64,000 bases of DNA from Perkinsus olseni (lineage: Eukaryota > Perkinsozoa > Perkinsida), in contig JABANN010000036.1 of NCBI GenBank assembly GCA_013115125.1, positions 1 to 64,000 of the forward strand, written 5' to 3'. Below, piece by piece: positions 43,641 to 54,518 of the stretch. The position numbers and the translations under genes are program-made. The stretch's first letter is position 1, and every line of letters begins with the position of its first letter. The notes below the pieces were generated by a model. That model did no database searches, was not told where the DNA came from, and saw nothing but the letters and a program-made list of their open reading frames with translations.

Positions 43641-45069
43641 GTATGCTTGTAAGACGTGAGTCACTGGGACGAACACGGATTTCCTGGATTTCCGGCCGTG
43701 CAATTAATGTAAGTGGAGTCCATTGAGATTGATTCCCGAAAACGGTGGCCTCAATCCCGAAATTAGACCCCCTATTCGAGGTCACCGCTAAGCTGACCTC
43801 GTCACTCTACAATTTTATCTCCCTACTCCGACCCTACCGCTAAGCCGCTGTCTCGCTCGCTAATGTGATATCCTCGAGCGCTGGCATGACGGCCTCGCTC
43901 GCCCAGAGCGCTGGCATAAGGGCCTCAACCGAGGCCGAATAGACCTCTGCTACTGAATGGTACAAAATGCACCTACAGAACACTAAGCACTCTCTGAAGA
44001 GCAGATCCTCAGCAGCCCACACTGTGAAATGTATTCGCCGCTGACGTGTCCCTTGTGAGGGCCGTCCCGATGTACCCGGTGTCTACTTCCCGCCCGAGCT
44101 AGTATTAGGGCGGAACCGCAGAACGCTCATGTCGATAACAGCAGCAAACCTGTATGATAGCAGGTAACAGCGGTGCAAACCGCCTCAGAATGATTGACAT
44201 ATATGCAGGACGATAAGATCTCTGTGGCTTATCCGCAGTTGCTCACAGTCAACACAAGACTGAAAGGAAAGTGGATATCTTTTTCTAGTTCTCTCAAGTT
44301 CACTCTCGCGAGGAGAATATGCAGCTATGCATGCATACACAAGACGAATGGTGCATAATGACAAAATTATTAACGGGTAACAGACTCAGCAGCTCATCCC
44401 GAATGTGTCGTGCATACGTGTGTATCAAGACAATTCAAAGGTCAGAAGAGTTGCAAGCATAGTAACTGGCATAGCGAGCAATAATATTCCTCAAAATTAT
44501 TGCATGGGAAAGCAAAAGCGAAGATAAGAAAATAAAAAAACGCGACCTCACCTTCTGCACTGGTGTGCCCGACAATGACTCCGTGGCAGACTCACGTTAC
44601 AGGGGATGCTTGCCAGTCGGTCAAGGTCACGTTTCGACCAGAGTCGGGTTTAGGGGGGCGGCGGTCAGTACTCTACTGGGTCTTGGTCAACTTTTTAAAA
44701 CGCCTACCAGCCTTCATTTTCTTCTGTGGCCATTCCACGCCACCCCTCCGCGACTTGTGCGAGCGAAGTTTTGTCCATGACTATTCACCGACTTCCGTGA
44801 TTATTCCCTTCCATCCGACGAGCAACGGCCGGAGCAAGTGCCCTAGGTAATCTATGTCCATGGGTCTATTAAATAATACTGATATAATATATAAAATAAT
44901 TCGGCAACAACGTCCGGTCGCAGCCCGCTGCAGTGATTGGCCATCAATTCAAACACCGCAAGAGCTATCCCGGGGAACCACTACGTGTCAGTACTTAGAT
45001 GGGGGCGGAGAACGGAAGATTGTTCCGGAAAGAACCGTCCCGAGCTACTCTATGAATCTATCGGTACTG

Positions 45070-45150
45070 CCACAGCCGACATGAAGGCCTCTATCGCAGT
45101 CTCGAAAGATAAGTATGCTTTTATTCGGCTCGCTCATGTGAGCTTCTAGC
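45070..45150 (-). pseudogene. Orphan PHD-finger fragment, unit 2
   Basis: Same fragment as at 36540-36625 in a block of about 98-99% identity. Reads DCDRGLHVGC on the minus strand without the remaining zinc ligands. Confidence 0.45.
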
Positions 45151-45647
45151 TGACACTACCGAATACCCACTCTGCCTTAGCTGCATCAGCGACGAGCCTC
45201 ACTTTGAGAGTACATCGAAACACAACTTGTCGGTTTGACATGGGGACAACATCAATTATCATGAGAACAGCCGAGGAGCAACTGGGCGAAAACACGGGAT
45301 ACGTAGTGGGAACATTCCCTCATCAATCCCTGACTGCTTCTCCTCAGCTCAACTTGCTGACGCTAAGAAAAAGCGGAATAAATGACTACTCTTGCCGGGA
45401 ACTGTACTTACAGGCTGTAAGTTACAGCTACTGAAGTCTCGAGAAGGGAACAACTCGAGGAGCGGGAGTATTTAATGCTCGGTAAGGACAACCACTGCAA
45501 CAAGACGATTCAGCCACTAACTGGTAGAGAGTTCCCAGAGAGACTGCCCATGCTCGGCCCAAGCAAGACATGCATGCCGCAACGACACGCAAGAACACTA
45601 AAGTGCTGAGAGGTACGGGTTTTACACCGAGGCTCTAACGCGCTATA

Positions 45648-46027
45648 ACGCGTAGTACGCGTGACGGCGTTACAAAACGCGTTGAGCACTACACTGCGCA
45701 GTCTACACGTATGATCATTCGCAGGCGTTGTACCGCTTTAGAACGCGCTGGAACCGGCAAGAGCGCGTATCGAGCAGCTACTGTATCAGCAAACGGGTAT
45801 AGGCTTGGGGCTGTGATAGTTATCATGTGCATACATGAGGACATGTGACGTTGAGTTTGTAGTCGGGCGAGTATCCGCTCTCACAGCGGCGGGTTCCTGC
45901 TGGAAGAATTGTAATTCCTGTACGTAACACCAAGCGCAAAGTGGTAACGCGTTTTGCACCCAGCGTGTCCAACACGTTTCGCGTTTCACGCGTTATAAGC
46001 TGCATTTGACGACATAGCGGCACGCGT
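45648..46027. promoter_or_regulatory. Cluster of six ACGCGT sites
   Basis: ACGCGT occurs at 45648, 45657, 45677, 45947, 45988 and 46022, with additional half sites (AACGCGC, CGCGTTT). Chance expectation is about one per 4 kb. ACGCGT is the MluI cell-cycle box of budding yeast, but its role in this lineage is unknown. The cluster ends seven bases before the ATG of the small frame at 46034. Confidence 0.4.
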
Positions 46028-46033
46028 GCTCGC

Positions 46034-46222
46034 ATGGCATATGCGGGAGCTCTTCTCAAGAGGCTCACCCTTGATGCTAAGGGACCTGGTGCGGCGGAAG
46101 CAGAGCCTAGGTTGAAAGCCATACTCACCGCCCAGCGTCTCTGCCACCATTGCGCCAAGTATGCACTGCTCCCAGGCACTCGGTTCTGTAGTGGTACATC
46201 AAACTGCCTGCGCAAGCAGTAG
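46034..46222 (+). CDS. Possible small cysteine-containing protein
   Basis: A 62-codon frame with ATG start: MAYAGALLKRLTLDAKGPGA, then RLCHHCAKYALLPGTRFC followed by SGTSNC and a basic end. Four cysteines spaced C-x2-C...C-x5-C could bind zinc. No family recognised. On the opposite strand a 140-codon frame (45823-46245) overlaps it completely, and I cannot exclude that one. The position directly behind the ACGCGT cluster makes the plus-strand reading more attractive, but this is inference. Confidence 0.35.
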   Translation: MAYAGALLKRLTLDAKGPGAAEAEPRLKAILTAQRLCHHCAKYALLPGTRFCSGTSNCLRKQ

Positions 46223-47373
46223 GAGCGGATCTGGTCACGAATCACACCCCTTGGTACCCGGACACAGGCTACATGTTCGTGCTGGCCGCTTCCAGTGCCT
46301 CTCTCAACCCTGACATCTTTTTGTGGAATTCCTGCAGCGTCCGTTGAAATTGGTCGCCGAAAACGGTGGCCTTATTCGCGGAATTGGGCTCCCTATTGTG
46401 CCACTAACTGCCTCATTATAAGAACGAGAGATAACGTGGGATAATTCCAAAATTATATCTCCCTACTCCGACCCTACCGCCAAGCCGCTGTCTTACTCGT
46501 TAATGTGATATCCTCGAGCGCTGGCATGGCGGCCGCACCCATACTCACCAGGCTGGTACCTGCGATAGAACACTGCATCAAGCGAGCACAGGCTGTGCTG
46601 CACAGCGGATGCTCTTTCAGTCACGAACGAGCCCCAGAGGACCAGCTAACGCTGTGACCGAAAGTAAATCAGAGAAAAAATAGGCGAGCAGCCAGATCTT
46701 CGACGAAGCAAAAGCCCACTCAAGAGTTGGTACAAGTACTGACGGTCATTCGACGACGGTTTGTAAAGAGTCCTTGAACTGCAGTATCTTCCCGCCTGAA
46801 CGGCTGTTGGGCACAAGGCACATACCTGAGGCAGCAAGGATGGCGTTGCGGCAACTACGCGGGAGCCCTCATACTCGCTCGGGTTGGAGCTATCAACAGT
46901 AGCTTCAAGTTACCGCTGTGGCCTTGAGTCACCGAAACACTGAGCTTCGTCCAGTCTCGAGCTACTATCTGATACAAACGAATACGGTGTACGGAATATC
47001 CATTCCACCTGAGCGGCATCATCAGCGACGTGCCACACTTTGAGAGTACATCAAAACTCAACGGCTTTGACGTGAGAGCAACATCAATTCTCATGGTAAC
47101 AGCCGAGGAACAACTGAGCGAAGACGGGGGATGAAATTCTTCGGGACGGCGCGGTGCGAGTGCAATAAAAAAAGTGTTCACACGAGATTAGTGCCATCTG
47201 CACCGATTGCTATCAGATACATGTATGTAGCATCAGTCCTCGTACTTCATCGTACCATTCATCAACCCATGGAAAACATTGATGAGGTTGACCAAAAACA
47301 TGTTATTTGCCTCCGAGGATACATACCGGACCGGCCACGTATCAGGGGTGCTATTGCCACGAGTATGTAAGAC

Positions 47374-47589
47374 TTAGTTACTGTAAGAAGCGAGTTGTCT
47401 GTGATAAGTCTTAGTATACTCCTCCCGCCACCAGCAGTAGACCGTCTCAGACGCAGCCTCCTCAGCGTTGGACAGCAAGTCGTACAGCCTGTCCGCGTTC
47501 AGCTTGGGCTTGACAAGCCTAGTAAGAACGGCAAAATTCGAGGAGCGGAACAACACAATGGCAGAACAGGTGTATTGTGGGACGAACAC
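47374..47589 (-). CDS. Exon of unknown duplicated protein, unit 2
   Basis: Counterpart of 36915-37268. Reads KPKLNADRLYDLLSNAEEAA and ETVYCWWREEYTKTYHRQLA. Frame and residue character are kept despite many base changes. Probably a downstream exon of the signal-peptide gene at 47962-48653, but I could not verify a splice joining them. Confidence 0.4.
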   Translation of the reverse strand: MFVPQYTCSAIVLFRSSNFAVLTRLVKPKLNADRLYDLLSNAEEAASETVYCWWREEYTKTYHRQLASYSN

Positions 47590-47961
47590 TGTGCTTCGAA
47601 TTGTCGCGAGAGCCTTAATGGATCCCGGGCCCGTCTCTCTTTCTCTATGGCTACCAGGAAGCAGAAGCAGCTGCCACCGAGAATGGGCGATCGCCGCAGC
47701 TAGGAGTGTGGATACTCACTAGAATTCCAAGACATAACCGATTATAATTCCTGCTAGCCTGCCAAGACGGGACTCCTGTCACGGGAGGCATTCCTAGCCT
47801 TGATCCGAAAGGCGGCTTCACTTGTTTCGTTTGACCTACCGTTTAAATTTGTCCGTAGTTGTAGTTAGTTTTGCACTGAAAGCTGTAAGCCTGAAGCCTG
47901 GTCGACGTCTGATCTCCTCAAGTAGACCAAGCAATGGAGAGACTGAGGTTCAAGCACGCAG

Positions 47962-48653
47962 TCATCTAGTTGACCCGATGTGCTTTGATCTCACTATGTT
48001 GTTCTGCTTGCTCCGTACTCCGTCTTCAACGTACAGCTTGCTGTCATCTGCGAACTTTTGCACGTACTCCTGCAGGGTTCTCAAACCGAAACTGCGCATC
48101 AGGTGCCTCTTGAGAGGCGATGGAGTCATCGCTGTGGGATTCGCTCCCTGCCGGAAGCCTTTCATCTGGAAGTTATTGAATTCTCCTAACGCTTCTTGGT
48201 CGAACAATGCGTCGAAGAGGATGCAGCTGTTGTTCCTGAGAATGCGAGTATCCGGGAAAGTTGCTTCGACAATCATCACCTGAGAGGATACTTCACGCGT
48301 GACACGTCGATAACGCAAAGTTGTCCATCTTCCGGCCGCTCGAGATATCCAATGACAGTCTGAGAGAGAACTTGCGGAAAGGCAAGACACACAGGTAGCC
48401 GAGACCCATCATATAACGACAGAGCTATGAAGCTATCCATGAAAAGATACGATAAGGATATGAATCGGTATGAAGATACCCGGACAAGAGGCTGACACAC
48501 CTCCGTCATTTCCTCGTCGTCGTAGAAAGTTATGGACTTTCTGGCTGGGACGTCGGCGTTCACAAGTCTGCTGCGGAGAGCAGCTTCATACGACGATGAT
48601 ACTAATGAGGCCGTGAGTATCACAACATGTGGCGTGACAACCTTCCGGGCCAT
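47962..48653 (-). CDS. Secreted protein of unknown function, unit 2 (intact copy)
   Basis: It starts at ATG 48653 with a signal sequence MARKVVTPHVVILTASLVSS then SYEAALRSRLVNADVPARKS. Near the middle, VIGYLERPEDGQLCVID joins through a 26-nt intron (GTGTCACGCG...CTCTCAG) to VMIVEATFPDTRILRNNSC, ILFDALFDQEALGEFNNFQM, NPTAMTPSPLKRHLMRSFGL and QEYVQKFADDSKLYVEDGV, with a stop at 47962. The middle segment (about 48400-48540) may contain another intron. No domain recognised; the composition is that of a globular extracellular or luminal protein. The unit 1 copy is frameshifted, so this is probably the functional one. Confidence 0.5.
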
Positions 48654-49362
48654 CAGTAGAAGAGGAAACCTCTAAACAGTCAACAGAACTCCACCTCCGC
48701 ACAACAACAGCGGCTGTTGAACAGCCTCGGATGAATAGTTCATTAGATTTTCCGGCCCAGCGATACTGACTTCACGCATGCAAGGACCTCTCATCGCTCA
48801 GGACCGTTATTTTGAATATCTCATATTGTGAGGAGTTCCCGCTTATCGCCACGGCTGGTCATTAGCCACCTTCACTAGAGTTGCGGCGTTGGCCATCGGG
48901 TGCCCGGCATCCGGAATTGCAAAAGCAATACAAAAATATAATCGGACCGATATAATCAGTAGTGGTTCATCACGAGATCGCGACAGAGTCTGGCATAGTC
49001 AGCTCCAACAGCAATACTTCAACTTGCCACGCGACCGTTACAAAAAGCACTCAAGTGTCGCAGGCGAGGCAAGATGTACAGCTCTCAAGGGAGTGGGAGT
49101 TATCATCATCTCGGCCATCATCAGTAGCGTTTGCTTTGAAAGTCACAGGGAAGAGATACTCTGCACCTTTAGCTTACCCGCTTGGATCATAGTCAGCCCG
49201 ATCGTCGGTTACATCGCACTTGCCCGGACAGATCTTATCAGAGAGTATTTCAAGAAGCTTGACGATGTAGCTGATCCGCCTAGCGCTTAGGGTTACGAAA
49301 TCCCCGCTCGACTCCAAATCTGATGCGCTCAAAAGATGGCAAGATCGCAAGTATTTTCCTTT

Positions 49363-49572
49363 TCAGGTTTCAGCGCGCGAAAAAGTGCCGACCTTTACTG
49401 GCCTCCTGCTCTGGGCTAATAGTCCCGCTATAGGACTCTGGAGTTCAGAGCTGTGAGTGTGGGGCTCCAGTCGACCCAACTTGAGGACCCCGAGCCTCGG
49501 AGATCGTATCCTGAAAGCTACGTAACACGAGAGGATTGCGATTATATGACAAATCGCAATTGATTCCCGCAT
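49363..49572 (-). CDS. Signal-peptide-like exon, unit 2
   Basis: The minus strand from 49572 reads MRESIAICHIIAILSCYVAF then RIRSPRLGVLKLGRLEPHTH, a short hydrophobic leader followed by a basic stretch. The unit 1 counterpart near 38.7 kb keeps LIAILSCNLAF but meets a stop after SSSLGEA, with the following part shifted. Probably the first exon of a further secreted protein; downstream exons are not identified. Confidence 0.35.
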   Translation of the reverse strand: MRESIAICHIIAILSCYVAFRIRSPRLGVLKLGRLEPHTHSSELQSPIAGLLAQSRRPVKVGTFSRAET

Positions 49573-50224
49573 TTCGTCGAAATTTTAGTTATTTCGGGCG
49601 TAGCGGCGAGATCGATTTGGCGTGGCATAACGGCTTCCCGACGGAATCGACCTTACCAAATGCGAAATAGGATCTTAAAAGGTGTAGCATTAACAGCCAC
49701 GACGCCGAGTAAATAGTGACACCCCCGTAGTCATTAGATCACGACGTGGTCATCACCTTACGTCGAGTCCACATCCTATCCCACGAAGATTTGATGAAGA
49801 CCTCACGAAAAAGTCTACTTTCATCACAGCAGGATGTGTCCCGGATTCCACCATTGCTGAGCACAGCCATCCACAGTCGAGGCTGAACTAATACCTTTGC
49901 TATCAAGTCCACTGAGTTGATAACTGAGTCGATGAGCGGATGAGATATCCTGCTTTCTCGATTTCCAGCAAGTGTTAATGACCCGAAGCCACCACTCACT
50001 CTGGCTTTTCGGTGAATCGCGATTCGAGCACCGGAGTCAAATTCCGATGGTAAGTGACTCACCGTGAGTCCTTTATTACGGTGAGAATACTGCAACGATC
50101 GAGGACGACGCTGGAGAGTAATGATTGACGTGAGGCCCACTCGTAGGAGACTCGAGGACTTGCCCATGGGGCGCTGCTGAAACACAACATATTGGATCGC
50201 GAGGCTTGACAAAATCGAAGCTGC

Positions 50225-51036
50225 TTCACGACATTGCCCAATTCTTCACAGCTTCACCCACAAAAAGGTCGGGCCTAGTGCGAGGTAGATGCTCCAGGAC
50301 TGAGAGGGTAGAAACATCACCAGTGAGCGGTCAAAGCCAGACTTACCCTCAGCAGAGTCAACGAAATCACCATTCTCAACTCTCGTATCAAGCAAGGCTT
50401 TCAGGACACCGACCGCTCCCTCGGTTGAGTCACGGAGTAGCAGCCAACGGAAGGGAGCTAGCGCGCTGTATAGTACACCTGGGAAACTACTGCAATCCAC
50501 ATATCGCTAGCCGGGCAATGCGGCATCGTCCTCGGCTCCAACCCGCTCAGTCAGCGGTTATGTCACTTACCTGGTAGGAATGGAGCGCCCAGGTTCGTGT
50601 TGCAAAACCCAGGGGTGCAGGCTACGAACTTTGTGCTCGGATCACGACTGGGACTGCCGCTCCTGAAGAGAGCTACATGTATGAACCCTAACGACTCGAC
50701 AAGGACTCACTTGCTGGCTACGTAGGATAGAATGGCTCGCTTGCTATCAGGGTATTGGGTCGTGGTTGCGGAGTTCCCAAGCACACTTACTACGTCATCG
50801 GCGGTAACGAGCAGAGATCTCTTCTGGAGCCGACTGAATGCGAAGATCGCATGCAATCCTCCAACTACTTGAATATGAGAAGTTTGAATACCTTGGGCAC
50901 CCGCGCACACGGGCCATGTGGCGGTACAAAGAGTGGCAGCTATTTCAGCATGAAAAGCTAGGATTGACGGTCGATCTTCCAGGCCACTGTGCGTCACTGG
51001 TCGATCATCGACCGGTTGGCCCACAGTTGGCCGCAC
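50225..51036 (-). CDS. Ankyrin-like protein, right border of the duplication
   Basis: The minus-strand exons look ankyrin-like: LLLRDSTEGAVGVLKALLDT then VENGDFVDSAEG before a GTAAGT donor near 50347, and a final exon VLEHLPRTRPDLFVGEAVKN-WAMS with stop at 50225-50227. An upstream exon near 50.71-50.90 kb ends SKRAILSYVASK at a GTGAGT donor. The last exon is duplicated at 40183-40283. The repeat consensus is weak, so the ankyrin assignment is tentative. Start not fixed. Confidence 0.45.
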
Positions 51037-51332
51037 ACGTGCTCGTACCCCGAGGTTCGGGATCCGAACGGGTCGTTCGGAACGACTCGATTCTAGACAT
51101 TCGATGGCCTCGCAAGTTTTCCAGTGGCAAGGTCCTTGCCGCTAGGAGCCCTAGCCTAGGACGATATAACGCAACACAACGGAACTATCCGATTCTAGTT
51201 CAGGAGATAGGCTCCTTCTTGCTGGAAAGCGGCAATCCCCATGGCTCTGTGTTGGCAATTCTCTAGCTTTCCGAACTGTTCCGATGCCTATCTCGTGGAT
51301 ACCCAAATTGCAGGTCTCGCGAGCAACACAGT

Positions 51333-51507
51333 GGGAGCTCACTCGACCAATTCTATTGGGAGCTCATTCGCCCAATTGTACTGGGAGCTGACTCGACCAA
51401 TTCTGTTGGGAGCTCATTCGACCAATTGTATTGGGAGCTGACTCGACCAATTCTGTTGGGAGCTCACTCGACCAATTGTATTGGGAGCTGACTCGACCAA
51501 TTCTATT
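51333..51507. repeat. 25-bp minisatellite, seven copies
   Basis: Seven head-to-tail units of gggagctcactcgaccaatt plus five bases (ctatt/tgtat types). Two variants partly alternate, suggesting a 50-bp higher-order unit. The array sits in intergenic DNA between the ankyrin-like and SDR genes. Confidence 0.9.
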
Positions 51508-51988
51508 GGACAACGCGACGCTCGCAGGAAGATATATCGTCCGCTTTGGCCTTGATAATGTTGGCACTATAGTGGTCAGCTACCTGGAGGGTCTCGTCGA
51601 CGATACGGGTGATACCACCACTGACTCCCACTACCATATGAGCAGCTGATAAATAGGGTTCTTGACGCTGCGAGAATGCGGCGGAACGCGAGCGGACCAG
51701 CCTTACCCTATCCCCAACTTCAAAACTTTCCGTGTAGGGGGCACGCTCCAACAACTTTTGGCGTGTCTTCTCCCGCAGCTGCACCCATATATCATAATAT
51801 TCCTTGAGGCTGGCCTCTCTCACCCACCCACGAGCGCGGCGTTGGTTTTCCAAAGCCGCTAACCAGGTCGGAGTCGGAGACAATTCGCTCGTCGGAGCGG
51901 AGAGGAGCTCAACTCATGACAGTCCCGAGCTGCAAGACCTGCGACACTGCCATAGGAGTCCAGCGTTGTGCCTAGTACCGCGGTCAAC

Positions 51989-52075
51989 GTTAGCTGTGTG
52001 CCACAGGCACACAGCTAACCGGTAGCACCCCGACCCTACCGGGGTGCTACCTCGGGGTCCGAGGTGAATCACCTC
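51989..52075. repeat. Three consecutive strong hairpins
   Basis: Hairpin 1: GTTAGCTGTGTGCC / GGCACACAGCTAAC, loop aca (51989-52019). Hairpin 2: GGTAGCACCCCG / CGGGGTGCTACC, loop accctac (52021-52051). Hairpin 3: GAGGTGA / TCACCTC around one A (52061-52075). All arms are perfect. No open frame runs through. Confidence 0.85.
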
Positions 52076-52383
52076 AGGTGATAAACCGTCTGAATCTCAG
52101 ATAGCATCTAAACAGTGGGCACACACAATAGATCCGACCTTTTCGAGTCCATATCAGATGTAGGACCATAAGGATTGTTCTCGGGGTCGCTTCAGCATCG
52201 TGTGACATTTGTTTGATTTACATGACTAGATGTCAGAGGTAACTGGACTCGTGGAGCTCCTCCTACAGGAGTCCTCGGGGTCGCAAGCCATGCGCTAAGG
52301 TGAAAATGCGCAAAACATCACAGCCTCTGAACTTCACCAACTATATCACTAATGGCTTTATTAACCCTTAAAGTGTCGAGCAC

Positions 52384-53185
52384 TTACCTGCTAACATAAA
52401 CCATGCGCAATGCCCTCTGTACGCTGGCCTCTGCCCGTGCTCTCATTAGACGCTCAGACATCAACACCGGGGCAACTAAGTTAGTCGATATCACCTTGTC
52501 TCGAGGCAGCATTATACCTGGGAAGAGTCTCGAAAAGCTCCCGCTAAATCGACCAGTTACCAGCATTGTGAATGACAGCATCGAATCCCTGAGACTCTGG
52601 GACACGCCCGTCGGCGAACCACATGTCGCCGAGTTCCTTTGTAGCGTTCTGAGAGATCAATAGTCGGTAACTTCGCATGAAAGTACGTGACTCGCGGTTA
52701 GTTAAGGCAAAAGACCGTTCTCACCTCAACAGACGCCTTGCTCGTTAGGTCACAATAAATTACAGCTGGCGGTACCGCCACGCCGTGCCTCTCGGCAAGG
52801 GTCCGCGCAATCTTGTTACCAGCTTGAACATCTCGCACTAGAAGAACCTTGAACAGAGAGCTCCATCAGGCTCTGACTGTACTAAAATTGCTTCGGCTTA
52901 CCAACGACACCTGCGGCTGATACCGACTCAAGATTTCCGTCACAGCCCTTCCCACGCCAGAAGTAGCACCTAATACAGCGATCGATCGACTCACGAGTCT
53001 GCTGGGAAAGGCTTGCCTGTTATTGCCACACGGAACTTCTTGTCGGAGTGGTTCAGAGCAGCCCCACGGCATAACCCGACGGCCTTGGTACACGCCGTGA
53101 CGATGTTGGTGTATCTCCGAAAGGCTAGGGCCCCCACTCCACCGAGAGTACCAACTACCGTCCATCCGACCGCGCCGACGACCAT
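52384..53185 (-). CDS. Short-chain dehydrogenase/reductase (SDR), 3' part not found
   Basis: SDR enzymes use NAD(P)(H) to oxidise or reduce alcohols and ketones. From ATG 53185 an N-terminal hydrophobic segment (MVVGAVGWTVVGTLGGVGAL) precedes KKFRVAITG. An intron with an unusual GC donor (gcaagc) leads to ATSGVGRAVTEILSRYQPQ, completing the TGxxxGxG cofactor loop. Next come VLLVRDVQAGNKIARTLAER, VPPAVIYCDLTSKASVE (the D-L motif), GFDAVIHNAGN (the NAG motif) and DKVISTNLVAPVLMSERLM ending RMVYVSS/R at a GTAAGT donor at 52386. The catalytic Y-x-x-x-K exon should follow to the left, but I did not find it before the hairpin cluster, so the gene may be truncated. A membrane-anchored retinol-dehydrogenase-like enzyme would fit. 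Confidence 0.7.
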
Positions 53186-53976
53186 TTCGTAAGTAGCTTA
53201 CAATCTAGGAAGACTTGCGCACCCAAATCCCCGAAAAGGAACTTTCGATCACTCGCTCTTGTACAGCCCAACAAGATCTTCGCCGATTGGAATATTCTGT
53301 ATGTTGACGCGGAAGTGACGAAATAGACCAAAGGTCAGGATACTCTGAAGTCCGCGGGTAGCGCCCGTAAAACAGACTAAGCGGTGCCGGAAAAGGACAG
53401 GCTGGCAATAGGTCTATGCTTGCCGGTCTAGTGAAGAACTGCGTAGTCAAAATCACGGATAAGTATTCGTCGCGTCACGGAGATATCCTGTATTCTCACA
53501 ATTCCTCCTTTGCTATCAGCAAATTGCTAACTCTCGATAAGTTTAGTAATGAGTGAATGAAAAAGTTGAAAACAACAGGTGAGGACACGATCCCTTGCCC
53601 GACCGTATCCTATCATGATCGATCCACTGGACTATCCACTGGAAATAGTGAGGGCCGAATTGTCAGAATCATCAACAATCATTATTGAAATCACCATAAC
53701 GATGAGAATTGATCCTCCCACCGGAGCTCCTCGTCTGCTCTTCACATATACAGCCCGTGCTGGGCGAGAATGAAGTACTAAAGCTGATCATAGAGCATTG
53801 GTCCTGGAGTTCAGGACTATTCAAGAAGATTAAGCTGACCTGCTTGGGACGACGGAAGATTTCTTCTCTTCTACGGTTAACTTATATCGTAGCGCGCGTA
53901 GAAGACGACACTCCCGCGAGGGGGGTCTGACAAGAAAGACTCGACGCCGTTCGAATGATGAGCGAACTGGATGATT

Positions 53977-54518
53977 TTAAATGCCTAACATACCAGGTTC
54001 TTCAGAAGGAGACATGGCAACGTATCGCAGATTGACCTCGATTTGATGGGACTCACCCAGAACCTCCACGAATCCCGATTTCTTATATAGAGCAATCGCT
54101 GGATAATTCGTTCGTTTCACCACCAAGTAGACAGCGACCAACTTTGGCTGGGTTGCACCGAGCTGGAAGCTATCGAGTAACACTGTTACTGTAAGAGAGC
54201 TACACCCGGCGAACATCTCGAGTGCCGCGTTGGACTCACGTAATGAAAGCTCTCCGACAATAGCTTGGTGGCAATCCCTTGCTTCTGCCAAGCCTCAGCG
54301 ACCGTAATCTGATGGCAAGTTGAAGTGGAATCAAGATCATCAGATGACGCTGCCGGGGGGTGACTTCCCAACCCACATAGTCTAGCACGCCGATCTCTCT
54401 GTCCACTTTCTTCTTGCTCGGGTCCGGCCTGCGAAACCAACGTTTCGGGAGCTATGATAAGACTCCCGCTGCGAGCACGCGCCTTACATCTTCGCCTCGA
54501 TAGCTTTCTTGACCGCAT
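53977..54518 (-). CDS. GNAT-family N-acetyltransferase, third copy
   Basis: Outside the duplication but clearly related to the 34 and 42.6 kb genes. Blocks: RPDPSKKKVDREIGVLDYV, the shared frame change, STCHQITVAEAWQKQGIATK with motif A (Q-K-Q-G-I-A), LLSESFHYV, then after a short intron LGATQPKLVAVYLVVKRTNY and PAIALYKKSGFVEVLGE, with a C-terminal strand QIEVNLRYVAM to a stop at 53977. This copy keeps the standard G-F and a complete C-terminus and looks the best preserved of the three. Substrate unknown. Confidence 0.6.

Larger units (their letters stand above)
40328..50326. repeat. Segmental tandem duplication, unit 2
   Basis: Right unit. It begins with the 3' part of the NFKBIL1-like last exon (QIMHKLTMIMQAVNESWK, here orphaned) and ends in the last exon of the ankyrin-type gene, which continues intact beyond the unit. 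It contains an additional nested partial copy: DNA related to 33.57-33.80 kb recurs at 45.31-45.56 kb, and DNA related to 35.2 and 36.7-37.2 kb at 46.35-46.60 and 46.95-47.50 kb. Confidence 0.85.

Noticed and set aside
45823-46245. 140-codon minus-strand open frame
   Set aside because: It runs through the ACGCGT cluster and overlaps a shorter plus-strand frame with better protein character; no domain seen. Kept only as an alternative in the note on 46034-46222.
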